The notes: a model not told the origin generated them from the sequence alone. DNA of 64,000 bases from Daucus carota subsp. sativus (GCF_001625215.2 NC_030386.2:17392545-17456544), one strand, 5' to 3'. Shown: positions 1-12,050, counted from the stretch's first letter. Numbers and translations are program-made.

Positions 1-3000
1 AAATTCAATCTTGTACCCATTGCTTCTTGTAAACTTTTCCAAAATCTAGAAGTAAATCTTGGATCTCTATCTGAAACAATGGATATTGGTACTCCATGTA
101 ATCGTACAATCTCATTCACATACCTTTGAGCTAAATGATCTAGTGTGCAACCCCAACGTATTGGTAGAAAATGAGCTGATTTGGTAAGTCGATCAACAAT
201 GATCCATATTGCATCATTTCCCTTCCTTGTCTTGGGTAAATTTGTTACAAAATCCATAGTGATCTTTTCCCACTTCCACTCAGGAATCGACAACGGATGT
301 AACTTCCCAGCTGGAGCTTGATGTTCCACTTTCACTTGTTGACACGTTAAACATTTGGCTGTAAACTCTGCCACATCTCTTTTCATTCCAGACCACCAAT
401 AATGAGATTTCATCGTATTATACATTTTTGTTGCTCCGGGATGCATGGCATATGGAGCATTATGAGCTTCATCTAGAATTTCTCGTCTTAAGTCTTCATC
501 ATTTGGAACACAAATTCTGTTTCCTAACATTAAAGTATCCTCATATAACGTGAACTGAGTTTCTTGACCTTGTCTTACTCTCTCGACTGCGTCTCTTAAT
601 TTAGGATCATTTATTTGTGCCTTCTGGATCCTTTCCTTCAACACCGGTCGGATATTTAGTGTAGCCAATAAAACTCCACAGGTGTCAACCTCTAGCCCAA
701 TATTCATCTTTCTTAATTCAACTAAAGATGGGAACGTCGATCCTTGAAGATTTGCTACGCTACTACATTTCCGACTTAAAGCGTCTGCCACTATATTGGC
801 CTTTCCTGGGTGATATTCTAACGTACAATCATAATCCTTTAAAAGTTCCACCCATCTTCTCTGTCTCATATTCAACTCTTTCTGACTCATTAAATACTTT
901 AGACTCTTATGGTCTGTAAAAATCTGAAATGTCTCCCCGTATAAGTAATGCCTCCAAATTTTCAATGCAAAAACAATTGCTGCCAATTCTAGATCATGTA
1001 CAGGATATGACTTTTCATGCGGTCTGAGCTGTCTTGAAGCATAAGCTATAACTTTTCCATATTGCATAAGGACACATCCTAAGCCTTGTTGTGACGCATC
1101 ACTATATACTACAAAACCACCTTGTCCTGAGGGTGTAGTCAACACTGGAGCTGATGTCAATCTTCGCTTTAATTCATCAAAACTTTGTTGAGCTTCTTCA
1201 GTCCATTGAAAAGGAACATTCTTTCTGAGTAATTTGGTCATTGGTCCGGCAATCTTGGAAAATCCTTCAACAAAACGTCTGTAATAACCAGCCATTCCTA
1301 GGAAACTCCTCACTTCTGTAACATTCTTGGGTACTTCCCAATTCCATATAGCCTCTATTTTCTTTGGGTCCACTTCAATTCCTTTACTAGAAATAACATG
1401 TCCTAGGAATACGACATGGTCCAACCAAAACTCACATTTACTCAACTTAGCATATAATTGGTTTTCTCTTAAGATTTGTAACGCTGTTCTTAAATGCTCT
1501 TCGTGCTCCGATTTACTCTTTGAATATACCAATATATCATCGATGAATACTATAACAAATTTATCCAGAAAAGGTTGAAACACTTTGTTCATAAGCGCCA
1601 TAAACACAGCTGGAGCATTTGTTAACCCAAACGGCATAACTAGAAATTCAAAGTGACCATATCTAGTTCGGAAAGCAGTCTTTGGGATATCTTCCTTAGC
1701 AATCTTCAATTGATGATATCCTGATCTCAAATCAATCTTTGAAAACACTTGAGCCCCTTGTAATTGATCAAATAAGTCATCTATTCTTGGTAATGGATAT
1801 TTGTTCTTAACCGTGACTTGATTTAATTTTCGATAATCGATACATAGCCTCATAGTTCCATCCTTCTTTTTGACAAATAATACTGGTGCTCCCCATGGTG
1901 AAACACTTGGGCGGATAAAACCTTTTTCCAATAATTCTATCAACTGCTTCTTTAACTCTTTTAACTCTACGGGTGCCATTCGGTAAGGAGGAATAGAAAT
2001 AGGGGTACTACCAGGAACTGTCTCAATACTAAACTCTATGTCTCTATCCGGCGGCATTCCTGGCAAATCATCTGGAAACACATCTGGGAATTCTCGAACT
2101 ATTGGAATATTCTCAAGTTTAGTTGAGGTAATGTTCGGGTCTACCACGTGCGCTAAATACGCTTCACAGCCCTTTCTAATCATCTTAAAAGCACTCATAG
2201 CCGAAATTAAACAACTAAGTATCATCCTACATTCTCCTTGAAATACGACTATCCCTTGTCCTGGTGACTCGATCGTAACTTCTTTAGCGTAACAATCAAC
2301 TTTAGCATGATGTCTTGTCAACCAATCCATGCCTAGTATGATATCAAACTCTTGAAAAGGCAATACTATCAAGTCTGCTTTTAATTCCGTATTTCCTATT
2401 TCGATAGGACAGTCTCTATATATTTGATCTACTACTTCCACTTCTCCTAGTGGTGTATGAACATTTACTTTGAGATCTAGTATTTCATGACTTCTATGCA
2501 AGTGAGATGTCATTTTAGATGATATGAATGAATGTGTTGAACCAGGGTCGATAAGAACATACGCATCTAATTGATATAAAAGAACTTTACCCGTTATAAC
2601 CTCGGGTGCAGCTTCAGCCTCTCCTCTCGTTAATGCAAAAACTCGTGCCTGGGTTGGTGGATTTGAACTTTGAGCCTGTGATCTTCCAATGCCTCCACCA
2701 GTGCTACCTGTACCCTTCTTGCCTCTACCTCTTCCAAAAGATGTACCAACTCCTTTCACTTCTACATTCTGAACACTTGGTTCAGATACAGCATGTACAT
2801 TTTCCCTTTTGTTGGGACAGTCTCTAATGAAATGGCCTTGTTCCCCACACAAATAACATCCTCCCGTTTGAGCTCTACATTGCCCAAAATGTTGCCTTCC
2901 ACAAGTTTGACATGTAGGCTTCACCTGTACATTTGAACCTCGGCTAAGAGTTGGATTTGATCGAGGGTTATTCAATCTCCCACCTTGAGCACCAGAAAAA

Positions 3001-3857
3001 CCTCCTCTTGTAATAGATTTAATGGGTGCACTAACATTTGGACGCTTCTTAGGCCTTCCACCAGCCTCTCCAGCAAATCTTGTTTCTTCTCTCTTTGACT
3101 TTGAGAAGAAAGCAGGCTTCTCTTTAATCAAGCGTTCAGCTCGAATCGCTGCAGCCCTCAAATCTGTATAACTCCTAAGTTCTCCAATAGTAATTTTACT
3201 CCTGATCTCATACTTGAGACCTTCCTCAAAACGTCTACATTTGTCCCTCTCAGTTGCCACCATTGATGAGGCATATTGGGACAATTGGGTGAACTTGACT
3301 TCGTACTCAGCTACCGTCATATTTCCTTGCTTCAAATTCAAGAACTCTCTTTGTTTCTCATCCCTATAGATCTCTGGCATATACTTATCTTTAAACTCTC
3401 GCTGAAAATCATCCCAAGTAAGTTTTGGTGGTTGAGCATCTGAGTTAGGAACAGTCTCCCACCAGTCATAAGCATCATCTTGGAGTAAGGATACTGCATA
3501 ATCAAACTTCTCTTCGTCTCCACAATGCATCATATTAAACACTCTCTTTGTCCTTTTTAACCATGACTCAGCTTCAGTTGGATCTATGGTACCATAGAAA
3601 TCAGTCGCCCCTAGCTTCCTAAGTTCTTTATAATTCCGTTTAACTGGTGCATTCCTACGAACAACTTGGGGTTCTGACATAGCTTGCTGCTCAGGTACTT
3701 GTCTTTCTACTTCTACAGTGGCCTCATGCCTAGATTCTTGTGGAATAGGTATAGACTCCTCGTGTCTAGACTCATGTGGAGTATGTGATCCACTACCAGA
3801 TGGTTGGTGGTCAGCTGGACTCCTTTGTGCAGCCTGTTCATTGGATGCTCCTTCCAT
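1..3857 (-). CDS. Ty3/gypsy Gag-Pol polyprotein, cut by left edge (element A)
   Basis: This is the polyprotein of an LTR retrotransposon and reads leftwards off the window. I chose the ATG at 3857, about 90 bases after the primer-binding site. Read by eye, the order is: retrotransposon gag domain (YDWW-type motif); two CCHC knuckles (CQTC..H..C and CYLC..H..C, about 2820-2920); aspartic protease with DPGSTHSF at its active site; RT with the IDYRKLNQ and FIDDILVYS motifs; RNase H (YSDAS); integrase with a CLTC zinc region and the first core aspartates. The gag-protease-RT-RNase H-integrase order defines Ty3/gypsy, and the RT wording resembles chromoviruses of the Del/Tekay type. I saw no stop in the stretches I translated, so the element may be young. 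The integrase end and any chromodomain lie outside the window. Confidence 0.93.
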   Translation of the reverse strand, partial: MEGASNEQAAQRSPADHQPSGSGSHTPHESRHEESIPIPQESRHEATVEVERQVPEQQAMSEPQVVRRNAPVKRNYKELRKLGATDFYGTIDPTEAESWLKRTKRVFNMMHCGDEEKFDYAVSLLQDDAYDWWETVPNSDAQPPKLTWDDFQREFKDKYMPEIYRDEKQREFLNLKQGNMTVAEYEVKFTQLSQYASSMVATERDKCRRFEEGLKYEIRSKITIGELRSYTDLRAAAIRAERLIKEKPAFFSKSKREETRFAGEAGGRPKKRPNVSAPIKSITRGGFSGAQGGRLNNPRSNPTLSRGSNVQVKPTCQTCGRQHFGQCRAQTGGCYLCGEQGHFIRDCPNKRENVHAVSEPSVQNVEVKGVGTSFGRGRGKKGTGSTGGGIGRSQAQSSNPPTQARVFALTRGEAEAAPEVITGKVLLYQLDAYVLIDPGSTHSFISSKMTSHLHRSHEILDLKVNVHTPLGEVEVVDQIYRDCPIEIGNTELKADLIVLPFQEFDIILGMDWLTRHHAKVDCYAKEVTIESPGQGIVVFQGECRMILSCLISAMSAFKMIRKGCEAYLAHVVDPNITSTKLENIPIVREFPDVFPDDLPGMPPDRDIEFSIETVPGSTPISIPPYRMAPVELKELKKQLIELLEKGFIRPSVSPWGAPVLFVKKKDGTMRLCIDYRKLNQVTVKNKYPLPRIDDLFDQLQGAQVFSKIDLRSGYHQLKIAKEDIPKTAFRTRYGHFEFLVMPFGLTNAPAVFMALMNKVFQPFLDKFVIVFIDDILVYSKSKSEHEEHLRTALQILRENQLYAKLSKCEFWLDHVVFLGHVISSKGIEVDPKKIEAIWNWEVPKNVTEVRSFLGMAGYYRRFVEGFSKIAGPMTKLLRKNVPFQWTEEAQQSFDELKRRLTSAPVLTTPSGQGGFVVYSDASQQGLGCVLMQYGKVIAYASRQLRPHEKSYPVHDLELAAIVFALKIWRHYLYGETFQIFTDHKSLKYLMSQKELNMRQRRWVELLKDYDCTLEYHPGKANIVADALSRKCSSVANLQGSTFPSLVELRKMNIGLEVDTCGVLLATLNIRPVLKERIQKAQINDPKLRDAVERVRQGQETQFTLYEDTLMLGNRICVPNDEDLRREILDEAHNAPYAMHPGATKMYNTMKSHYWWSGMKRDVAEFTAKCLTCQQVKVEHQAPAGKLHPLSIPEWKWEKITMDFVTNLPKTRKGNDAIWIIVDRLTKSAHFLPIRWGCTLDHLAQRYVNEIVRLHGVPISIVSDRDPRFTSRFWKSLQEAMGTRLN

Positions 3858-3943
3858 CGCCTTCTGCACATATAAACATATCTTAGATACTATATCACTC
3901 AAACATCCTAACCGTACTTCTATGCCCTAGAGGTCATATCCCT

Positions 3944-3955
3944 GCTCTGATACCA
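3944..3955 (-). other. Primer-binding site of element A (tRNA-iMet)
   Basis: The minus strand reads TGGTATCAGAGC, the standard plant initiator tRNA-Met primer-binding site. It lies 6 bases inside the LTR boundary at 3962 and before the gag start at 3857, so it fixes this LTR as the 5' LTR of a minus-strand element. Confidence 0.92.
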
Positions 3956-3961
3956 ACTAAA

Positions 3962-6900
3962 TGTAACACCCTTATACCATATGATCATTATCATGCACTT
4001 CTAGCAAAATCATGTAATTTAATAATATTATGAAATATCTTTTCCTGTATAAGTGGATAATATAACCATCAGCTATTGCTTGGCTATATCTTGATCTTCA
4101 CCAGAACATAAAATCACAACTACTTCAACAACATTTACCAAGCAACATAAAATTTCAATACAGTTCCATCATCCATATTCACTACACATATTCAGAATTT
4201 AAACATAAATTTATCTTCGTGATTTCTGGCACACTTGATAAGTCTAGAGTACATAAACACAATCTCTCAAACTACATATATATGCATCGGCTGATGGAGG
4301 AGTCTGGAGCATCCTGCTGGACCACCGTCTCTTAGGCACTATCTACAATCTCCACTGAGCACTCATACAAAAACACTCTACTAACTATTCATATCCTGGA
4401 AAAATGAGCGATTTCCATGAGTCGCAACTCAATGAATATACATCAACTTTAGTTTGTAAAAGATACTGAGATTGTCTGAAAATAACTTGTAGCGTCTTTG
4501 GTAAAATCTTCCAGAAAATAAAAGAAAGTAAGGTTCTCGAAACAATTGTAAGAAAATATTCATTTTAATATATATTTCCTGTTCGTATTTATGAGAGCAA
4601 TTAATATCTTTCATTCATAATATTATCATCATCCCAAATTACACCAAGATATAACATCATCACATATATGTTTTACTTAATCATAAATCACTGACATATG
4701 TTAATCATATATGCCATGAAAGTATGAACTTGTATCTATGCATGCATGCATCTCTGTTTCTCTTTCTTTTGCTATTGTGAACAGTTCACTGTATAATGCC
4801 CGTGTTTCCACATGTCCTCAAAGGATCCATGTGTGTCTGGCCAGCTCCGTCTATGTCCGACTATGGAAATCGGCTCCGTCTATGTCCGACAAAAGTCGGC
4901 TCCGTCTATGGCTGACATATAGTCTGCTCCGTAATTACCCGTAGGTTCCATATATAAAGGTGGCCATTACACAAGTGACTGTCACTTTGACTTTTTAAGT
5001 TATCACTGTCAAATGAATGTAGGATGTGCATATGATCTGTTCTATATGCAGACTCTATGCCAATGCACCATTTGTGAAATCACAGGTCAATACACATTCC
5101 ATATATATACCTGTACTTCGATATATCATGACATTACATTGACATCAAGGAACTTCAGTCATGTATAGAATCACTTAGTCACATTAGTATTCTAATATAT
5201 CACCTTCAGCATATAGGAGCACGTAATCACATATCACACAGATATAAGTAGTGTTGATGTATACTCACCTTACTTCAGCAACTCAGTTACAACTTCCTGG
5301 TCCTTAAAGTTCTTCTGCACCTTTCTGTGCACCTATAAGGGACATAATTAATCATTAAAATCCTTTATAACTCTATATCATAGTGTGTGTACGTGTTACC
5401 TACCCTTAAAATCCCTTCTAATTACTCTTATTGTTAATCCTTTCATTTAAAAGAGATTTGGTACTAACTGTTTCTCGCCTCACGTATTGTTACTATTTAT
5501 ACCTTTGGGTTACAACATTTTTCACTTACAAATCATTCGAGTTTTTCTTACGAAACCAACTCATATACCTCCCAATTTGTCCCGGGTATTTACTCAAATT
5601 ATTCCATGATTTATATCATCTTTGAACTCGTCAAATTGTAACCTCAAAGTTCATTTCTTACGGGAACTAGGATTCTGCGTGTCCTGTACTAAAATGGCCA
5701 TAACTTCTAAACCGTAAATCCGTTTTGCATGATTCAAGCGCTCACGCGATCTACTAACCAAACTCTATCCAGCCATATAAAGAACCCTCTTAAATTCGAA
5801 ACTAAACTGTTCCGATGAACAGTAACAGCGGCTGTTATATTAACCCGGGCATGGTAACAGCTATAATCTTAACATTTCCATGATTAAACTCATATTAATC
5901 ATCAACCCAAACAATTATATAACCTTCAAATCATCATATCATACTCATATCAGATCATCCTTTCAAACCCAATCAAGAACAACAACTTTACAAGCTTAAA
6001 CAATAATCCAAACATGTAAACATGCTTATTATAACACCATAACCTCCTAGTAATTATCTTAAGATTTATTGAAATTCTTCCACCAAGAACATCACTATTC
6101 ATAGCTATAATCAACCCTCTTTTTGAACATGTTAATGATTACGAATTTAAGAAACATACCTCTTGAATTAAAGGTCTTGAAGAGATCTTTCCAACAAGCT
6201 ATAGAACACGAAAAACCGAGCTAGAAATCTTTTTCTATGAATTTTTCTTGATTTTTTTCTTATTTTCTTTCTTCCTTCACTTCGGCAGCAGATGAAACTG
6301 AAGTCTGTATACTTTGCTTTCATTTTGATTTCCTATTAACTTGATCAACCAATCAGAGTGTGCCACCCTGCAAGAATATTCCTTTGAATATGCTTTTTGG
6401 ATAATTATCTATTCCATGTCCTTAAATTCTTGAAATCTTAAATTAAATCTCACTATTCTTGATCTCGTTGACGAATTCCGACGATATAATAATTCCTAGT
6501 ATATTATTTGGGAATTTTTGACTGTAAAATGAGCTCATTTGGAGTCCGAAAATATTTCACTTTTTCTTAGGGATGTATCGGTCTGATATTTTTCCACTGA
6601 TCCCTGTCCACTCTTAATCTCGAGATTTTTCTTCAAACTCAATATAGGAATGTTCTAGAGACTCCAAATATCATAAACGTACTAACCTTCTCTTCAGTAT
6701 CCCTTCTGAAATTCCGCTGGTTTAGTTTAAAGGTCATTTTGCAGTCCGGAAATCTTGGGTATCTGGCTCCTTTATTCCTTTTTATTTTAACTTCCTTGAG
6801 CTTCGTAAAATTTCCGAAAATTCATAAATGAGTTCCACAATTTATTTAGATACTCTAGGAAAATTCTTGGCTCATTTTGTGTCTATTCTATTTTCACTTA

Positions 6901-7193
6901 TTTTCTAATAACTGGATTTTATAATCACAGTTCGGTGCAAAATCATACAATTCTGACCGTACTTTTGTTCACTATTTCTCCGCTCTGGTAATTTATAAAA
7001 TATCTAAAAATTATTCTGAGACTTTTATTTTTACCCCTTCATGTCCTTTCTCCTTTATAGGGTCACTTTACTATTCGCAAATTCCTTATAAATCCTAAAA
7101 CAAAATATTTTTGTTAAATCTAAAAATCCCGAAAACTATTTTAATACATTCAAAAGTATTATATAAGCATTTGTTTGGGACCAGGGTGTGACA
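3962..7193 (-). repeat. 5' LTR of gypsy element A (~3.2 kb)
   Basis: On the minus strand this begins TGTCACACCC and ends GGGTGTTACA, a TG...CA pair with near-mirrored ends. The left boundary abuts the PBS. The right boundary is where sequence matching the LTR of element B resumes (7194). About 3.2 kb is long for an LTR but usual in Del/Tekay-type gypsy elements. It holds a short tandem array at about 4845-4935 and no coding region that I recognise. The bases just outside are AAATA, the expected 5-bp target duplication; its partner lies beyond the left edge. Confidence 0.85.
4845..4935. repeat. Short tandem repeat inside the LTR of element A
   Basis: About four imperfect copies of a unit around GCTCCGTCTATGTCCGAC follow each other with short spacers containing GTCGG/CCGAC. 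The array is GC-richer than the surrounding LTR. Subterminal repeats in the U3 of plant LTRs often act as enhancers; that role is inferred here. Confidence 0.7.
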
Positions 7194-7770
7194 AAATACC
7201 CTTTAGGGAAGAATATTTTTAATAATTATTTGAAAGTAATAGCATCGACATATTTGTAAAAATGCACACAATAACATGCTTTGCAAAACAAGGAGGATGA
7301 TTTAACCAAGCTAAAAGTAAATATTACATGAGCAGTAGCGGTTCAAGTGCATAGTAAAACCATAGAATACTATATTAAACAAGTATGCCTACAAAAGAAG
7401 AAGTACAGTAAAATATACCTCGATAGAAGAGTACTGTGCAAATGAAAATGAACCGGGTACATGTATATTTATTTACAGATTAGATAAGGTCCACTCCTAG
7501 GTTTGTGGGTAGTTATCACTCCACTACCTTTCAAATCACGTACACATTATCTATTCATAGCAGTAGTCTTTTTGACTAAGTAAAACATCCAAAGAATAAA
7601 AAATAAAGTACACTTAATCATATAGATATTTATAACCAAATACATCATCTCGTAACGTATTAAATAAAATCTACATACACAACATGCGAAACATACTATT
7701 TTGCAACTATAATATTCGAAAATATCATTTACTTTTTTTTAAATCAAAATAATACTTATAAAGTTCCAAA

Positions 7771-7842
<72 letters not shown>

Positions 7843-7862
7843 ACAAAATCTTGGGTATTACA
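7194..7862 (-). repeat. 3' LTR of element B, truncated by insertion of element A
   Basis: This stretch repeats 11128-11765. By eye the only differences are one base in a T-run and the length of a (TA)n microsatellite (about 7775-7837 here, shorter in the other copy). It ends in TATTACA at 7862, next to a polypurine tract. The rest of this LTR must lie to the left of element A, outside the window. Confidence 0.9.
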
Positions 7863-7880
7863 TTCTACCCTCCTTAAAAA
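7863..7880 (-). other. Polypurine tract of element B
   Basis: On the minus strand a purine-rich run (AAGGAGGGTAGAA) lies directly against the 3' LTR, where second-strand DNA synthesis of an LTR element is primed. Together with the PBS at the other end it shows that the internal part of B is only about 2.0 kb. Confidence 0.75.
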
Positions 7881-8024
7881 AATTTGGTCCCCAAATTTAA
7901 ACATACAAAAAAATGTTCACGTGTCAAAAATAATAGAAAAATAAAAAAAAATTAGTTAATTAATAATTCTGATAACTTTTACGCATAAAAAAAAAACACA
8001 TAATCATAGAAGTAGTTGTGTACC

Positions 8025-9032
8025 TTAATCTGTGTTTGGCCCGGTAGGAAGTTTAAACACTCGTCCATAGTTTGGTCCAAGGGCGGCTAGAGTGCCCTTG
8101 TTCTTATTGTCCTTGTCCCTTGAAGTATCGCGTTTTGGACACTCTGCAACCTTATGCCCAGTCTCACCACAGCTAAAACAAGCTCCTGTGTTCCAGCGAC
8201 AGTCCTTGTCTAAGTGATTTCTTCCGCATCTCGAACAAGAAAGCCTAGCTCCTGAATCGCGTCGATTAAAATTCCCTCGGTTATTGAACTTCTTTGCTGG
8301 TCCATTCTCATTAAATCCGCTGGTAGGCTCGGCCCTCTTCTTAGGCTCAGAATCTTTCTTTTCATCTTCTACCGTCAATCCTCTTTCCACTACTAAAGCC
8401 TTGTTTAACACCATCTTGTAACTGTTCAGCTCAAAAGCAGCCACATGCCTCTTAATCTCACTTCTCAGTCCCTCCTCAAACCTACGTGCCCTACTAACTT
8501 CGTCCACAACTAGAGCTGGCGCATACTTAGCTAGACGAGCAAATTCGGCTTCATACTCCGACACGGTTTGTTTCTCTCCTTGTTCTAACCTAATAAAGTC
8601 TCTCTCCAACTTAGCTCTAATTGTCCTAGGAAAATATTTATCCTTAAAAGATTCAGTGAAAGTTTCCCAAGTGTAAGGTTGGGCTGCCTCTTCCTCGTTG
8701 CCATCCACTCGTCTCTTTTCCATAAGCCACCAATCATAAGCACTCCCCTGAAGTTGGTAACTTGCCAAACTAACCTTCTGCTCATCATTACTTCCTAACA
8801 ACTCAAAAATCTTCTCCATCTCCTGTAACCACTTATCCACCTCTGAAGGATTTGTGGATCCCTCAAAAACTGGAGGACTCAATCTCTTAAACTCAGCTAT
8901 TAGGCTTCTAGGTCTATTTTGTTGATTTCCAACCAATGTTGCTAAAGTTTCTGCTAGTTGATTCATCACATTTGCACCTCCATTATTGTTGTTGTTGGCA
9001 TTTCCATTGTTAGTTCTTCGTTGGCGATTCAT
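8025..9032 (-). CDS. Gag protein of a pol-less LTR retrotransposon (element B)
   Basis: A 335-residue Gag. It has an Asn-rich N-terminus, a retrotransposon gag domain (about residues 45-200, with AYDWW and a YFP-containing segment), a basic Arg/Lys linker, and two CCHC knuckles (CSRC..H..C and CFSC..H..C, about residues 265-300). It stops shortly after the knuckles. Only about 160 bases separate the stop from the 3' LTR, so there is no room for protease, RT or integrase. This matches plant TR-GAG elements: non-autonomous LTR elements that keep a gag ORF and borrow pol. The intact frame suggests the Gag is, or recently was, functional. The partner would be a gypsy element, because the gag domain is of gypsy type. 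Confidence 0.9.
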   Translation of the reverse strand: MNRQRRTNNGNANNNNNGGANVMNQLAETLATLVGNQQNRPRSLIAEFKRLSPPVFEGSTNPSEVDKWLQEMEKIFELLGSNDEQKVSLASYQLQGSAYDWWLMEKRRVDGNEEEAAQPYTWETFTESFKDKYFPRTIRAKLERDFIRLEQGEKQTVSEYEAEFARLAKYAPALVVDEVSRARRFEEGLRSEIKRHVAAFELNSYKMVLNKALVVERGLTVEDEKKDSEPKKRAEPTSGFNENGPAKKFNNRGNFNRRDSGARLSCSRCGRNHLDKDCRWNTGACFSCGETGHKVAECPKRDTSRDKDNKNKGTLAALGPNYGRVFKLPTGPNTD

Positions 9033-9252
9033 GATTCCTACATAATTTACATAAAACTCAATCCTAATGCGAAATGTAAAGCAAAAGAAATATATATGCC
9101 AAAATATTAGTTGATAACAATTTTATTCATAATCAGTCTGAAAACAATACAATTTTTTTTTCCTACTCAATAATAATAAAAAGTACATCCAAAAGAAATG
9201 CATTGCGTCCTAAACATAACGTCTACTACAAAGAAAACTCTCCACCAAAATC

Positions 9253-9765
9253 CTAATCTGAAGAATAGTTGTCTGAAGGGGAAACACTCGCAGAGGAAGG
9301 GTAATCATAATGACCACCTCCTCTTAAAGCATCCCCTACAAGTGCGACACTTCGCAAGACCTCAACTCGCGTTTCCTTCGCAAAACTCTTAATGTATTTC
9401 TTGGCTCTTTTGTTCACACATCTACCCCTTAACGAGGTACTGTAAAATCTATCACAGCCCTCAAGTAAGTGCTCTCTCAACCTCACTAGTCGGTGCTCAG
9501 CTGTATCCAGCTTCAGGTTTGTCTCTTCTAGCTCAGCTCGAAGACTTTCAACTTCTATCTCGAGCTCAGACTTCTTAGCGGGCCTATTAACAATCTCTCC
9601 TGGATTATCTTCAATTGGTCCATCACTATCATTATCAGATTCAGGGTCAAGGTTATTAATTGAATCATCACTGTCAGAGCTAGGGTCATAGTCTGATGGT
9701 GGTGGTGAACTATCGGTCGGATCCTCAATGTCGGACATCTCAACCTCAGGGTACTCATCTGCCAT
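9253..9765 (-). CDS. Acidic, coiled-coil upstream ORF of element B
   Basis: A 170-residue ORF in the leader of element B, about 220 bases upstream of the gag start and on the same strand. The first ~65 residues are very rich in Asp, Glu, Ser and Pro. Residues about 70-105 look like a short Leu/Glu coiled coil, followed by a basic part with an RGRCVNKRAKK-like run. I do not recognise a family. It could be an accessory ORF as found upstream of gag in some plant gypsy lineages, a host fragment, or a chance frame. Its position between PBS and gag and its biased composition argue for real coding. Confidence 0.55.
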   Translation of the reverse strand: MADEYPEVEMSDIEDPTDSSPPPSDYDPSSDSDDSINNLDPESDNDSDGPIEDNPGEIVNRPAKKSELEIEVESLRAELEETNLKLDTAEHRLVRLREHLLEGCDRFYSTSLRGRCVNKRAKKYIKSFAKETRVEVLRSVALVGDALRGGGHYDYPSSASVSPSDNYSSD

Positions 9766-9866
9766 CTACAAAAGTCACAAAGATATATTAATATTTTAAA
9801 ACTCAACTCACAGGTCACGCCTAAATGGCAGTCTACAGGAAGTAAACCCTGGCTCTGAATACCAAC

Positions 9867-11697
9867 TGTAACGACCCAACTTTTTTAATCAAATTATCAA
9901 TACTCAAATGCTAAATCTCAAATCTCAAATGTCATTTAACATAATAAAATCCAAATGCAACGACATTACAATTAAAATCAAGGAAGTCATAGTCTGACAT
10001 AATCTCGAATAAAATGACACAACTCTATACTAGAAATATGCAAATTCAAATCTTTGGAGCAAACTTAGCCAATTCCCTCTCGATTCCAAAAGCTAGGCAC
10101 CTGAAAATTTGTAAGTAATGAGCTATACAAGCCCAGCAAGATAACCAATCACACAAGCTAATGGATCAAGTATTTTACATAATTTCATAAGTTTCATAAA
10201 TCCAGAATCATTATATAAGATAATTCCACAGCTCGCTAAGGTCACAAATACCCGGTGACTCGGTATCATAAGTTCATAATTTTGTCAGTAATGCGCCCCT
10301 TACTAAGGTATCATAAAGTGTGCAACCCCGAAGGTATCATAAAAGGCACTCCATAGTAAGGTATCATAGGCTAGTTCCGGAACTATACGCAAATACTAAC
10401 GGTTTCATAGGTCAGAGCTAACTGGGAATTCTTATATCTAAAATATTAAACTTGATCCAAATATTTAAAATAAAAACAAAGTTCCAAATAAACAAAATAG
10501 CAGGACTGATAAGTTAACTTACTTTAGCTGCACAAGTGGTGATCCAAAATATTGCCAAACAAATCCTACGTTAAATTAATCAAACCAATTAAAATTACTA
10601 AATGATCCATATATAATGCTACGGCGTAAACAGTATCACTTCGATGTTCATATAGCATGTACAGTACAGAGTCATACTAGTTAACAGGAAACACACACCA
10701 TTTTGATATTTCTGAACAAGTCAAGGTAGACAAAAAAGAAAGTACATCATACATTTTAGTACAAAATCATATTTTAGTAACATAAAATTTACACAATCAT
10801 ATAATAGTTTGAGATAAAATATATCGATTCAACTAAAACGTAAAACCGCGCATCATTGTTCCAAAATAATTAAATAATGTATGGCATTTCATGTATAAAT
10901 CATTTTAAAATGAATAACTAAATAAATAAATTATTTTCTTATGCATCAAAATCTTAAGACTTTCGATATATATAAAAAAAATTAATCCATTAAAATCATG
11001 CTATATTTACTATCTAATATACAAAAACATTAATGCTTAAGCATGCCCATTCAATATAAATATAACTTTGGGAGCGCATGATAATTTGTACGGACCAATG
11101 CCAAATATATAAAAGCAATAAATACCCTTTAGGGAAGAATATTTTTAATAATTATTTGAAAGTAATAGCATCGACATATTTGTAAAAATGCACACAATAA
11201 CATGCTTTGCAAAACAAGGAGGATGATTTAACCAAGCTAAAAGTAAATATTACATGAGCAGTAGCGGTTCAAGTGCATAGTAAAACCATAGAATACTATA
11301 TTAAACAAGTATGCCTACAAAAGAAGAAGTACAGTAAAATATACCTCGATAGAAGAGTACTGTGCAAATGAAAATGAACCGGGTACATGTATATTTATTT
11401 ACAGATTAGATAAGGTCCACTCCTAGGTTTGTGGGTAGTTATCACTCCACTACCTTTCAAATCACGTACACATTATCTATTCATAGCAGTAGTCTTTTTG
11501 ACTAAGTAAAACATCCAAAGAATAAAAAATAAAGTACACTTAATCATATAGATATTTATAACCAAATACATCATCTCGTAACGTATTAAATAAAATCTAC
11601 ATACACAACATGCGAAACATACTATTTTGCAACTATAATATTCGAAAATATCATTTACTTTTTTTTTAAATCAAAATAATACTTATAAAGTTCCAAA

Positions 11698-11745
<48 letters not shown>

Positions 11746-11765
11746 ACAAAATCTTGGGTATTACA
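9867..11765 (-). repeat. 5' LTR of element B (complete, ~1.9 kb)
   Basis: On the minus strand this starts TGTAATACCC and ends GGGTCGTTACA. A PBS-like sequence follows at 9850-9865: TGGTATTCAGAGCC, the initiator Met site with one extra T. The 3' part matches the truncated LTR at 7194-7862. About 10250-10375 contains several spaced copies of GGTATCATA. Near 11700-11740 there is a (TA)n run. The flank at 11766-11770 is TTAGT, the likely target duplication. Confidence 0.9.
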
Positions 11766-12050
11766 TTAGTCCTTGATAACGATGCCAAAAAGTATGTGCA
11801 TTAGATCACCTATGTTTACTACCAAAACCCCGGTGTGTGGCTGGATTGTGAGCCAGCCAGTTCCTTCCTTGAATATCTGCAAGCCTCTTGTGTTGTTCTG
11901 ATAGAGGATGGTTAAAATGCTGGAATCAGTGTGCACTGCTAGTCCCATGGCATGGTCTGGATCGGGACAAACAGGTAGGAGTTTTACTGTATGGCAGCTC
12001 CTCCTAGGCTAGCCCAACTAATGTCTTCCTCTGTTAGGCCACACGAGCCT
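11766..12050 (-). pseudogene. Gibberellin 3-oxidase-like gene fragment, disrupted
   Basis: The minus strand encodes part of a 2-oxoglutarate/Fe(II) dioxygenase. It includes the segment CPDPDHAMGLAVHTDS, with the His and Asp iron ligands, then LTILYQNN and VVNIGDLMHIL, a wording typical of GA3ox enzymes, which make bioactive gibberellins. Just upstream the frame is broken: the expected LQLNSYP region reads with a TAA codon and then a one-base loss (about 11975-11990). Further upstream EEDISWA is still recognisable in another frame. At 11765 the LTR of element B begins, so the distal part of the exon is split off. The gene is dead by at least three lesions. An intron or decayed sequence probably follows above 12050. 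Confidence 0.8.
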
